From Amycolatopsis decaplanina DSM 44594 (GTDB taxonomy: Bacteria; Actinomycetota; Actinomycetes; Mycobacteriales; Pseudonocardiaceae), in assembly GCF_000342005.1 (NCBI RefSeq), contig NZ_AOHO01000069.1, forward strand, positions 158,423-222,422: a DNA stretch of 64,000 bases, read 5' to 3'. Shown piece by piece: positions 52,032-59,739 of this stretch. Both the position numbers and the translations under genes were made by a program. Numbering within the stretch: position 1 is the stretch's first letter; each line of letters starts with the position of its first letter. The notes under the pieces were generated by a model. That model did not search any database. It saw only the letters and a program-made list of their open reading frames with translations, and was not told the DNA's origin.

Positions 52032-53291
52032 TCAGGGGGTGCACTCCGCGGCCCGGTTCAGCAGCAGGGTGCGCTCCCGGTCGTTACCGGTCATCTCCGC
52101 CGCGCGCTCGAACTCGGCGCGGGCCTCGTCGAGGCGGCCGAGCTTCGACAGGAAGTCGCCGCGCACACTCGGCAGCAGGTGGTACGACTTCAGCGCGGGC
52201 TCCGACGTCAGCTTGTCGACCACCGCGAGCCCCGCTTCCGGCCCGACCGCCATCGACAGCGCCACCGCGCGGTTCAGTTCGATCACCGGCGACGGGTTCA
52301 GTTTCGCGAGCCCTTCGTACAGGACGGCGATGCGTCCCCAGTCGGTCTCCTCACCCGTTCGCGCCCGCGCGTGGCAAGCGGCGATGGCGGCCTGTGCCGC
52401 GTAGAGGCCGAAAGCGCCGCCAGTGAGCGACTCGGAGAGTTCCAGCGCGGTGAGGCCGCGGCCGATCAGGATCCGGTTCCATTTCGTCCGGTCCTGGTCC
52501 ATCAGCAGTACGGGTTCGCCGTTCGGCCCGACGCGCGCGGCGGACCGCGAGGCCTGGATCTCCATCAGCGCGACCAGCCCGTGCACCTCGGGCTCCTTCG
52601 GCATCAACCCGGCCAGGATCCGGCCGAGCCGCAGCGCCTCCTCGCACAACGCCGGCCGCATCCAGTCTTCGCCGGCCGTCGCCGAATACCCCTCGTTGAA
52701 GATCAGGTAGATGACTTCGAGCACCGACGAAAGACGCGCGACCCTGTCCGCCCCCTCCGGCACCTCGAACGGCACCTTGGCGTCGCCGAGAGTCTTCTTC
52801 GCACGGACGATCCGCTGCGCGATGGCGGTCTCCTTGGCGAGGAACGCCCGCGCGATCTCGTGCGTCTGCAGCCCGCCGATCATCTTCAGCGTGAGCGCCA
52901 CCCTGGCCTCGGTCGAAAGCACCGGGTGACAGGCGGTGAACACCAGCCTCAGCAGATCGTCCTCGATGTGGTCGTCGAGGCCCGCGGTGAAGTCGGGTTC
53001 CTCCTCGAACTCCTGCTCGCGGCCGATCTCGCCGAGCTTCCGTTCGTACCGCTCGTTGCGCCGGAAGGTGTCGACGGCCCGGCGTTTGGCCGTGGTCATG
53101 AGCCAGGCGCCCGGGTTCCTCGGGACGCCCGACTCAGGCCACTGTTCGAGCGCGGCGACCAGCGCGTCCTGCGCCAGTTCCTCCGCGAGCCCGACGTCGC
53201 GCGTCATCCGCGCGAGGCCGGCGATGAGGCGGGCCGATTCGATCCGCCACACCGCGTCGATCGCCGAACGGGGGTCTGCTGTTGCCGTCAC
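52032..53291 (-). CDS. ECF sigma factor, ECF42-type with C-terminal DUF6596/TPR extension
   Basis: A 419-residue sigma factor. Region 2 (ARLIAGLARMTRDVGLAEEL, AQDALVAALEQWPESGVPRN) and region 4 (LTLKMIGGLQTHEIARAFLA) are followed by a long C-terminal domain (ARLSSVLEVIYLIFNEGYSA, ...AALSMAVGPEAGLAVVDKL, SKLGRLDEARAEFERAAEMT) with TPR-like helices. This layout and linkage to a DGPF gene define the ECF42 group, in which no anti-sigma factor is known. The gene is 39 bases after the DGPF gene and shares its promoter. GTG 53291 is chosen; a TTG three codons earlier is possible. Confidence 0.9.
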   Translation of the reverse strand: MTATADPRSAIDAVWRIESARLIAGLARMTRDVGLAEELAQDALVAALEQWPESGVPRNPGAWLMTTAKRRAVDTFRRNERYERKLGEIGREQEFEEEPDFTAGLDDHIEDDLLRLVFTACHPVLSTEARVALTLKMIGGLQTHEIARAFLAKETAIAQRIVRAKKTLGDAKVPFEVPEGADRVARLSSVLEVIYLIFNEGYSATAGEDWMRPALCEEALRLGRILAGLMPKEPEVHGLVALMEIQASRSAARVGPNGEPVLLMDQDRTKWNRILIGRGLTALELSESLTGGAFGLYAAQAAIAACHARARTGEETDWGRIAVLYEGLAKLNPSPVIELNRAVALSMAVGPEAGLAVVDKLTSEPALKSYHLLPSVRGDFLSKLGRLDEARAEFERAAEMTGNDRERTLLLNRAAECTP

Positions 53292-53330
53292 GCCGACCAA
53301 TCAACATCGTCGGCGCGACGACCGCAACCA

Positions 53331-53747
53331 CTAGTTCGCCTCGGCCTGCTCCCGCAGCTTCTGCTCATGCTCGACGATCTCGGGGGTGGCGTTGTCGAAG
53401 TCCTCCAGCTCGGCGATCCGGCGGATCTCGATCTCACCCTCGCGGAACGGTGCGCGCCTCATCCATTCGATGACCTCGGCCTTGTCCTTGACCTGCAGGA
53501 TCCAGAACCCCGCGATGAGTTCCTTGCTCTCGGCGAAGGGCCCGTCGACGACCCTGGCCTCGGTGGTGCCGGAGTACTGGAGGCGGAAACCTTCGGAGCT
53601 GGGGAGCAGTCCTTCACCCGCGAGCATGACACCGGCCTTCACCAGTTCCTCGTTGAACTTCCCCATCTCCTGCAACTCCTCGGCACTCGGCTGAGCACCG
53701 GCCACGTCGGTCTTCTCGTCGCTCTTGACAATCACCATGAACCGCAT
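53331..53747 (-). CDS. YCII/DGPF-domain protein
   Basis: A 138-residue dimeric alpha-beta protein of the YCII family with the name-giving motif in ARVVDGPFAESKELIAGFWI, MRFMVIVKSDEKT at the start and EGEIEIRRIAELEDF near the end. DGPF proteins are the standard partners and targets of ECF42 sigma factors; the biochemical role is unknown. ATG 53747 has GGAGACG ahead, and an ECF42-like promoter lies 47-73 bases upstream. Confidence 0.92.
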   Translation of the reverse strand: MRFMVIVKSDEKTDVAGAQPSAEELQEMGKFNEELVKAGVMLAGEGLLPSSEGFRLQYSGTTEARVVDGPFAESKELIAGFWILQVKDKAEVIEWMRRAPFREGEIEIRRIAELEDFDNATPEIVEHEQKLREQAEAN

Positions 53748-53793
53748 CCGTCGTCTCCGTTCCCGGCGGGGCTCGTCCCCGCCACATCTACGC

Positions 53794-53820
53794 GTCGATC
53801 GGACACCCCAGGTTTCGACA
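53794..53820 (-). promoter_or_regulatory. ECF42-type promoter of the DGPF-sigma operon
   Basis: On the minus strand TGTCGA (53815-53820) is followed after 17 bases by CGAC (53794-53797). These fit the -35 TGTCGA and -10 CGA/TC reported for ECF42 groups. The sigma factor therefore probably activates its own operon. Confidence 0.72.
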
Positions 53821-53880
53821 CGGTCCCCGAACTTTTTTCGCGGATATTCGAGCAGCCGGAAAACCGCAGGTCAACCACCC

Positions 53881-54888
53881 ATGCGAGAATCCTCGACCGT
53901 GTCCGGACTCCCCGAAACCCTCCGCTCCGCCCTCGACGAGGAGCTGGGCAAGTACCCGCAGAACAGGCTGACGCAGTCCGTCGAGCGGCTCAGCACGCGC
54001 TACCGCGAGAACGCCCCCGCGAGCGCGCCCATCCTCTCCTCCGAAGCCGACATCGCGGCGTACGCGGGCTACCGGATGCCGGCCACGTACGCGGCCGTAC
54101 ACGCCGTTCTCGCCGAAGCCGCCCTCCGTGCTCCCGGGTTCGCCCCGCGCACGCAGATCGACATCGGCGGCGGGACCGGTGCCGCGATCTGGGCGGCTGC
54201 CGACGTGTGGCCGTCGCTGGAGGAGAGCACCGTCGTCGAGCAGGTCCAGGGCGCGATCGCACTCGGGCGGCGGCTCGCGGGGAACGCCGGCGACAAGGCC
54301 GTCCGGGGCTCGACCTGGCGACGCGGCCTGATCGACCCGGCCGCGCCCGCGCCGGACGCCGATCTGGTGACCCTCTCCTACGTCCTCGGCGAGCTGCCCG
54401 AGGCCCGCCGGGCCGACACCGTCCGCTGGCTGTCGGCGAAGGCAGGGATGCTGGTGCTGATCGAACCCGGCACCCCAGCGGGATACGAGCGGATCGTCGT
54501 AGCGCGGGATCAGCTCGTCGAACTCGGGCTTTCCCTGGTCGCGCCCTGTCCGCACGAGGGCGCGTGCCCGATCCCGCGCGGCAAGGACTGGTGCCATTTC
54601 TCCGCGCGCCTCCCGCGCACCGGTCTGCACCGCCAACTCAAGTCCGCGACGCTCGGCTTCGAGGACGAGAAATTCTCCTACGTCGTCGCCTCGCGCACGT
54701 CACCGGAACGCGCCGAAGGCCGGATCCTGCGGCATCCGGTCAAACGCAAGGGCATGGTCAGCCTGTCCCTGTGCGCCGGATCCGGGCTCACCGAAACGAT
54801 CGTCACCAAAAGGCACGGCACGGCCTACCGCGAGGCCCGCGACGCCGAATGGGGCGACGCCTGGCCCGTGCAGTCCACAGTGGACTGA
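53881..54888 (+). CDS. Rsm22-like rRNA methyltransferase family protein
   Basis: A 335-residue SAM-dependent methyltransferase. It has the SAM loop TQIDIGGGTGAAIWAAAD, the post-I region DADLVTLSYVLGELPEARR, the block VLIEPGTPAGYERIV, and the Rsm22 Cys cluster CPHEGACPI...DWCHFSAR, probably an iron-sulfur site. The homologous mitochondrial protein takes part in small-subunit assembly. ATG 53881 is chosen; GTG 53899 is an alternative. The last 64 bases overlap the LysR gene on the opposite strand. Confidence 0.88.
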   Translation: MRESSTVSGLPETLRSALDEELGKYPQNRLTQSVERLSTRYRENAPASAPILSSEADIAAYAGYRMPATYAAVHAVLAEAALRAPGFAPRTQIDIGGGTGAAIWAAADVWPSLEESTVVEQVQGAIALGRRLAGNAGDKAVRGSTWRRGLIDPAAPAPDADLVTLSYVLGELPEARRADTVRWLSAKAGMLVLIEPGTPAGYERIVVARDQLVELGLSLVAPCPHEGACPIPRGKDWCHFSARLPRTGLHRQLKSATLGFEDEKFSYVVASRTSPERAEGRILRHPVKRKGMVSLSLCAGSGLTETIVTKRHGTAYREARDAEWGDAWPVQSTVD

Positions 54889-55784
54889 CGGCCGCGTCGC
54901 GCCGGGTCGCCGATGACGGCGAGCAACGCGCCGAGCGCCGGATTGTCGTTGCCCCGCCGCCACATCAGTTCGAGTTCCACCGGACGGCCCTCGACACCGT
55001 CCACCGGACGGAGCACGACCCCCTCGAAACGCAGCGCGGCGGCCGCGGCGGGCACCAGCGCGACACCGAGTTCCGCCTTGACCAGTGCGAGCACCGTATG
55101 CACCTGACAGGGGTATTGCGTGTACTCCGGCAGTACCCTGGCGGCGCGGAACACCGCCACGAGCAGGTCGTGGAAGTACCGGCCTTCCGACGGCGAATAC
55201 ATGATGAACGGCTCGCCGTCGAAATCGCGGACATCGGGATTCTTCTTCCGACGGGCCAAGGGATGCGCCGACGGCAGCGCCGCCAGCAACGGCTCCCGCC
55301 ACAGCGGCAGGGTCACGATGCCGGCGCCGGTGACCGGCGGCCGGATCATGCCGAGATCGATTCCGCCCGACAGCAACCCCTCCACCTGCGCCGCCGTCAC
55401 CATTTCCCGCAGCACGAGATCGACACCGGGCACCTCGGCGTTCGCCACGGCGATGACATGTTCGAGGTGCGAATACGCCGCCGTGGCGGTGAACCCGAGT
55501 GTGACGGCCCCGACCTCACCTTTCTTCGCCCGGCGGACGTACAGTGCCGCCTCTTGCGACGAACGCAGTATCTTCCTTGCCTCGGCAAGAAAAACCCGTC
55601 CGGCGGGTGTCAGCCGGACCGTGCGGTGCGTACGGTCGAGAAGCTCGACTCCCAGGTCGCGCTCCAGCAGCTGGATCCGCCTGCTCAACGGCGGCTGGGT
55701 CATCGAGAGCCGCTCCGCCGCCCGGCCGTAGTGCAGTTCCTCGGCCACCGCGACGAAACTCACCAGCTGCTCCAGGGAAAACAC
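54825..55784 (-). CDS. LysR-family transcriptional regulator
   Basis: A 319-residue regulator: N-terminal winged helix (LEQLVSFVAVAEELHYGRAA, LSMTQPPLSRRIQLLE) and a periplasmic-binding-like effector domain (LGFTATAAYSHLEHVI, GGIDLGMIRPPV, MYSPSEGRYFHDLL). The pattern is like BenM/CatM-type members. No divergent partner gene adjoins; it is downstream of a GAF-ANTAR gene on the same strand. The final 20 residues, encoded in the overlap with the Rsm22-like gene, look unstructured. Target unknown. Confidence 0.9.
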   Translation of the reverse strand: MFSLEQLVSFVAVAEELHYGRAAERLSMTQPPLSRRIQLLERDLGVELLDRTHRTVRLTPAGRVFLAEARKILRSSQEAALYVRRAKKGEVGAVTLGFTATAAYSHLEHVIAVANAEVPGVDLVLREMVTAAQVEGLLSGGIDLGMIRPPVTGAGIVTLPLWREPLLAALPSAHPLARRKKNPDVRDFDGEPFIMYSPSEGRYFHDLLVAVFRAARVLPEYTQYPCQVHTVLALVKAELGVALVPAAAAALRFEGVVLRPVDGVEGRPVELELMWRRGNDNPALGALLAVIGDPARRGRQSTVDCTGQASPHSASRASR

Positions 55785-55836
55785 TCATCCAGTCTAGGTA
55801 TCGGCGCAGGGCGAACAAGCGCCGAATCGGTATCGT

Positions 55837-56550
55837 TCAAGGCCGGATGTCCACCGTGCGATCAATGATCCCGGCCGCCACGGCGAGGATCTTGCGATTG
55901 TTGCTCCGCGCGTAGGCGCGCAATACGCCGAAAGCGTCGTCCACCGAAATCCGGAGCCGTTCGGCGAGAACGCCTTTCGCCTGCTCGATGGTCACCCGGC
56001 TGTTCAACGCGGTCTGCAGCTGCGCGGTGATGATCTCCTGACGCTGCAGCGAACGGTGGTGCAGGATGCCGATCGTGGCCACGTCCGCGAGTGCCTGCGC
56101 GAGCCGCAACCCGTTCCGGTCGAGCGACGCGGGGCGGGTGCCGAACAGGCTCAGCGCGCCGATCACTTCTTCACGAAGCCGCATCGGCAAGGCGTACACG
56201 GAACGGAATCCCGCGTTTTCCGCCTCCCGGGAGAACTTCGGCCAGCTTTCGCTCGCCCGCGTCAGATCCGGGCAGAGCACCGGTTCGGCGCCCCGGTAGC
56301 AGTCCAGGCACGGCCCCTCGGAGTTCCGTAATTGGAACAACTCGAGCAGCCGGGTCTTTTCATCGGACGCGGCCACCATGGTGAGCGTGCCGCGCGCGTC
56401 GGCGAGCAGCAGTCCGGCGGCACGGACGCCGAGCAGTCCGACACATCTGAACGCGAGCAGGTCGAGGAACTCGACGAGATCGAAGTCGTCGACAAGGGTG
56501 TCCGCCAGCTGCACGAAGGTTTCCCTCAAGTCGGCCGCCAGGTCGGTCAT
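55837..56550 (-). CDS. GAF-ANTAR RNA-binding regulator, copy 1
   Basis: A 237-residue protein. An N-terminal GAF domain (about 15-165, with LLLADARGTLTMVAASDEK, GPCLDCYRGAEPV, ALPMRLREEVIGALSLFG) is followed by a C-terminal ANTAR domain (LQTALNSRVTIEQAKGVLAE, DDAFGVLRAYARSNNRKIL). ANTAR domains bind paired RNA hairpins and prevent termination. In actinobacteria GAF-ANTAR proteins affect stress and development. It lies 30 bases after a second gene of the same kind. Confidence 0.9.
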   Translation of the reverse strand: MTDLAADLRETFVQLADTLVDDFDLVEFLDLLAFRCVGLLGVRAAGLLLADARGTLTMVAASDEKTRLLELFQLRNSEGPCLDCYRGAEPVLCPDLTRASESWPKFSREAENAGFRSVYALPMRLREEVIGALSLFGTRPASLDRNGLRLAQALADVATIGILHHRSLQRQEIITAQLQTALNSRVTIEQAKGVLAERLRISVDDAFGVLRAYARSNNRKILAVAAGIIDRTVDIRP

Positions 56551-56580
56551 CTTCCCGGTATCTCCTTACGCACACATCCG

Positions 56581-57306
56581 TCATGACTCGGGCCGGAACT
56601 TGACACGGCGCCGCACCACGTCCTCGGCGACCTCGTCGAGCTTCCGGCCGTGGGCGTAGGCATAGGCACGCATGCGGGCGAGCGCGTCCGCGAGTCCGAT
56701 GTCGAGCTGGACCGACACCATGCCCGCGGCCTGATGCACCCTGTCGTGGTGGTCGGTGAACTCGCGATCGATCCATTCGGCCAGCCCCGGCCTGCCGACG
56801 TCGACCTCGGCGATCGCGAGGGGGATCACCGCTTCGGCGCAGACGAGTGCCTGCGCCTGTCCCTCACTCGAAGGGAACCCGGCGAATTCGCGATAGCAGT
56901 CGACAGCGCCCAATTTGATCGCACCGGCCTGAATCGGCACCGCGATGATCGATTTCACGCCTCTGTCGATCGCCTCCGGCGCGAACATCGGCCATCGGAG
57001 TGATGCCTCCGAACTGGTCACATCGGTTACGACGACGAGCATACCGCCGCGCACCACTTCCACCGCGGGACCTTCGCCCAAGGTGAACTGCAGATCTTCC
57101 AATTCACGGCTGCGGTCATCGGTGGCGAAGACCGGCTCGGCGAGACCTCCCCCGGCGGCGAGCGTGAGCCCGACACCGGTCGCCTCGAGGACCTCTCCGC
57201 AAACGACGCAGGCGTGTTTCACTGACACCGCTGAATCGGTTTCCGAAGCGAGAAAACGCATCTTCGCCCAGACCACGGCAGCGCGATCATGCCGTCGAAA
57301 CCCCAT
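56581..57306 (-). CDS. GAF-ANTAR RNA-binding regulator, copy 2
   Basis: A 241-residue relative of copy 1 with a GAF domain (VCGEVLEATGVGLTLAAGGG, LQFTLGEGPAVEVVRGG, IIAVPIQAGAIKLGAVDCYR) and an ANTAR domain (DRVHQAAGMVSVQLDIGLAD, ALARMRAYAYAHGRKLDEVA). Two Cys (CVVC) near the N-terminus could sense metal or redox state. The canonical ANTAR Ala and aromatic residues are kept. The two genes are a tandem pair with diverged sequence, so not a recent duplication. Confidence 0.9.
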   Translation of the reverse strand: MGFRRHDRAAVVWAKMRFLASETDSAVSVKHACVVCGEVLEATGVGLTLAAGGGLAEPVFATDDRSRELEDLQFTLGEGPAVEVVRGGMLVVVTDVTSSEASLRWPMFAPEAIDRGVKSIIAVPIQAGAIKLGAVDCYREFAGFPSSEGQAQALVCAEAVIPLAIAEVDVGRPGLAEWIDREFTDHHDRVHQAAGMVSVQLDIGLADALARMRAYAYAHGRKLDEVAEDVVRRRVKFRPES

Positions 57307-57555
57307 GGCGTGCCTCCCGGCGTTGCCCGGTATCGGACGGGCCCGCCGGGATCAAGGGCGAACAACGCGGACGACCTGTCCGCACCATGACCATTCTCCC
57401 ACGTTTCCGCCTCTTCGCCGCATCCGTGACAACTTCCCCGGCACCAATGGCCCGTTCGGCCGGTTCCGGCCTCCCGGCCCGCGCCTAGGCTGGAACCCGA
57501 GACCGTCTGTCCAGGCCCCCGGCGACGGCGCTCATCGGCGAACTCTGGAGGGGCC

Positions 57556-57648
57556 ATGTGCGTTCGCATTCTCGAAACCCGTGCCAAACGGGAGAATCCC
57601 TTGCTTCGGCTGTTGATCCGCATTCAGCTCAAGGCGTCCTGGCGCTGA
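57556..57648 (+). CDS. Possible 30-residue basic small protein
   Basis: ATG 57556 is preceded by TGGAGGGG and opens a 30-codon frame (MCVRILETRAKRENP then LLRLLIRIQLKASWR), an amphipathic basic peptide. Its end overlaps the 3' end of the ShbA-like gene by 25 bases. There is no similarity known to me; it could be a leader or simply chance. The rest of the gap 57307-57555 holds nothing recognisable. Confidence 0.3.
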   Translation: MCVRILETRAKRENPLLRLLIRIQLKASWR

Positions 57649-58244
57649 GCGCAGGCGCGCAGCCTGCTGATCGCGCGGTGTTTGGTCACCCGCACACGCG
57701 ACGACGTCGTACCGAGCGCCTCCGCGGTCTCGTTCGACGTCAGTTCGCCGATCACCCGCATCCCCAGCACTTCCCGGTGGGAGACGGGCAGCATCCTCAT
57801 CAACCTGCCGAGCCGCACCCCGAGGTCGGCCCGCAGGGCGCGCTGCTCCGGTTCGTCCGCGGCGCCCGCCGGACGTTCGGGGAGTTCACCGGTCAGCACC
57901 TGCTTGCTCCGCGCCGCCTTCCGGAAGACGTCGGCGACCTTGTTCGCCGCGATGGCGCGCAAGAGGAACAGGAAGGAACCGCCACGCAGACCGTGCACGG
58001 GGACCGCGACCAAGATCGCGAGGCAGATCTCCTGCGCCACGTCGGCCGGTTCGAGATAGGTCAGCTCATGGCCACCGAGGCGGCTTTCGGCGTACCGCCG
58101 TGCCCACGACGCGACAGCGGACATGAGGTCGTCCATGCCCTGCGGCTCGCCGTCCACCGCGGCCTTGGCGAGACCGTCCCAGCAGGCGGGGGAAATCCAC
58201 GTCTCACCGCCGCCGGTTCTTCGCATCGGAAAATCGTCGCTCAT
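57624..58244 (-). CDS. ShbA-like RNA polymerase sigma factor
   Basis: A 206-residue sigma-70-family factor. Region 2 is LEPADVAQEICLAILVAVPV with LLRAIAANKVADVFRKAARS; region 4 is LMRMLPVSHREVLGMRVIGE, TSNETAEALGTTSSRVRVTK. The pattern matches actinobacterial ShbA (in Streptomyces, ShbA transcribes the gene for the principal sigma factor HrdB). ATG 58244 has GGGGAGCGGG ahead. The gene has no anti-sigma partner next to it. Orthology to ShbA itself is not established because a second relative exists at 51578. Confidence 0.82.
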   Translation of the reverse strand: MSDDFPMRRTGGGETWISPACWDGLAKAAVDGEPQGMDDLMSAVASWARRYAESRLGGHELTYLEPADVAQEICLAILVAVPVHGLRGGSFLFLLRAIAANKVADVFRKAARSKQVLTGELPERPAGAADEPEQRALRADLGVRLGRLMRMLPVSHREVLGMRVIGELTSNETAEALGTTSSRVRVTKHRAISRLRACAQRQDALS

Positions 58245-58347
58245 GTCCCGCTCCCCACGGATGAGAAAACCCTGCCGCCGGGGTCCAGGACGGAACCCGG
58301 ACAACGGTAGTCGAGGAATCCGGCCGCCTCAATCGACGAAAGTCCGC

Positions 58348-58358
58348 GACAAATTGTC
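58348..58358. promoter_or_regulatory. Perfect GACAA-A-TTGTC palindrome upstream of the GH64 gene
   Basis: An 11-base palindrome in the 304-base divergent gap between the sigma-factor gene and the GH64 gene; a candidate operator for either. No matching regulator is evident. Confidence 0.35.
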
Positions 58359-58392
58359 CACCACGGCGGAAAACCGGACAGATTCCCACCAG

Positions 58393-58404
58393 TGGTCTGG
58401 ACAT
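58393..58404 (+). promoter_or_regulatory. dre-like site upstream of the GH64 glucanase
   Basis: TGGTCTGGACAT matches the dre consensus TGGTCTAGACCA in 9 of 12 positions, 145 bases before the GH64 start. DasR-controlled carbohydrases are usual in relatives, so this may be a weak DasR site. Confidence 0.35.
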
Positions 58405-58548
58405 CTCGGCCTCCCGCGACGTACCTTCCCGTGCTGAGACCCCTCGCCAAGGTCACACCCAGGCCGGGAACGCGCCCCCGGCCGACATCCGCAAGCACCG
58501 CCGCGGCGCGTCCACGCTCCGCGGCGGGATTCCGCCGAGGAGTGAACT

Positions 58549-59736
58549 GTGCGCATCCGCAAGAAGATCCGGCGCGTCCTGACCGCGTTGGCGGTCGCCC
58601 TCCCCCTGGTCACCGGTGTTTCGGCGCTTTCGGCACCCACCGCGGTCGCCGCGGGCCCGGATCCGCTGCCGCTGACCGTGACCAACAATTCGAACCGCTC
58701 CGACGCGGTCCACCTCTACGTGCTGGGCACGAACCTCGACACCGGCAAACTCGGCTACGTCGACGCCGCCGGCACCTTCACCCAGTGGCCGCCGGGCGCG
58801 AACCCGCCGAGCCCCGCACCCGACGTCGCGATCGCGGGCCCCGGCAACGGCGGCTCGACCACGCTGCGGATCCCGCGGATGCTCTCGGGCCGCGTCTACA
58901 TGTCGTTCGGGCAGAAGATCAAGTTCTTCCTGACCCCGGACGGGCTGGTGCAGCCGGCGCCGTGGGCCGACGGCGACCCGAACCGGGACATCCTGTTCGA
59001 CTGGAGCGAGTTCACCTACGACAACGGCGGGCTGTTCATCAACAGCTCGCAGGTCGACATGTTCAGCGTGCCCCACGCCGTCGGCCTGACCAACGGGGCG
59101 GGCGCGGACAAGGAGGCCGGGCGCCTCAAGGCGGGTGGCCGCGAGAACATCTTCAACGCCGTCCAAGGACAGTCCGGTTTCTCGAACCTGGTGTACAACC
59201 GGCTGCGGGTCCTCGCGCCGGGCAAGGGGCTCGACACCGGCAAGTTCAGTGGCAACTACCTCGACGGCTACGTCACGAGCGCCTGGAACACCTACAAGTC
59301 GACACCGCTGACGGTGGTCCCGTTCGAGGCAGAACCCGGCAAGAAGTTCACCGGCCGGACCGGCGGGGACGACGTCCTGCGCTTCACCGACACGTCGGGC
59401 GCGACCGTGGCGTCGTTCAACAAGCCGAGCACCCGTGACGTCTTCAACTGCGACGGACGGCTGCAGGCGCCGAACGACCAGGTCGTCGGCCCGATCGCGC
59501 GGACGCTGTGCGCGGCGCTGCACCGCTCGACCCTCGGCTCCCTGCACACGCAGCCGACCTACGACGCGGGCCAGTTCTACAAGCAGTCCGTGACCGACCA
59601 CTACTCGCGGATCGTGCACGAGCAGATGGTCGACGGGAAGGCGTACGGATTCGCCTTCGACGACGTCGGGCACTTCGAGTCGCTGGTGCACGACGGGGAC
59701 CCGCGGACCGCGCGGATCACCCTGACCGCGTTCTAG
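58549..59736 (+). CDS. Secreted GH64 beta-1,3-glucanase (thaumatin-like)
   Basis: A 395-residue protein with a long signal peptide (MRIRKKIRRVLTALAVALPL to TAVAA, about 35 residues). The mature part is the GH64 fold: PLPLTVTNNSNRSDAVHLYV, LRIPRMLSGRVYMSFGQKIK, FDWSEFTYDNGGLFINSSQV, DMFSVPHAVGL, GNYLDGYVTSAWNTYKS, and the end HEQMVDGKAYGFAFDDVG. The family releases laminaripentaose from beta-1,3-glucans, such as fungal walls. GTG 58549 has GAGGAG 7 bases ahead. It converges with the geosmin gene, the stops being 3 bases apart. Confidence 0.93.
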   Translation: MRIRKKIRRVLTALAVALPLVTGVSALSAPTAVAAGPDPLPLTVTNNSNRSDAVHLYVLGTNLDTGKLGYVDAAGTFTQWPPGANPPSPAPDVAIAGPGNGGSTTLRIPRMLSGRVYMSFGQKIKFFLTPDGLVQPAPWADGDPNRDILFDWSEFTYDNGGLFINSSQVDMFSVPHAVGLTNGAGADKEAGRLKAGGRENIFNAVQGQSGFSNLVYNRLRVLAPGKGLDTGKFSGNYLDGYVTSAWNTYKSTPLTVVPFEAEPGKKFTGRTGGDDVLRFTDTSGATVASFNKPSTRDVFNCDGRLQAPNDQVVGPIARTLCAALHRSTLGSLHTQPTYDAGQFYKQSVTDHYSRIVHEQMVDGKAYGFAFDDVGHFESLVHDGDPRTARITLTAF

Positions 59737-59739
59737 GAC

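Noticed and set aside
52179..55868. A 1229-codon plus-strand open frame spanning the ECF42 operon, the Rsm22-like gene and LysR
   Set aside because: It runs through three well-supported genes on both strands; the translation has no recognisable domain and is typical of GC-rich shadow frames.
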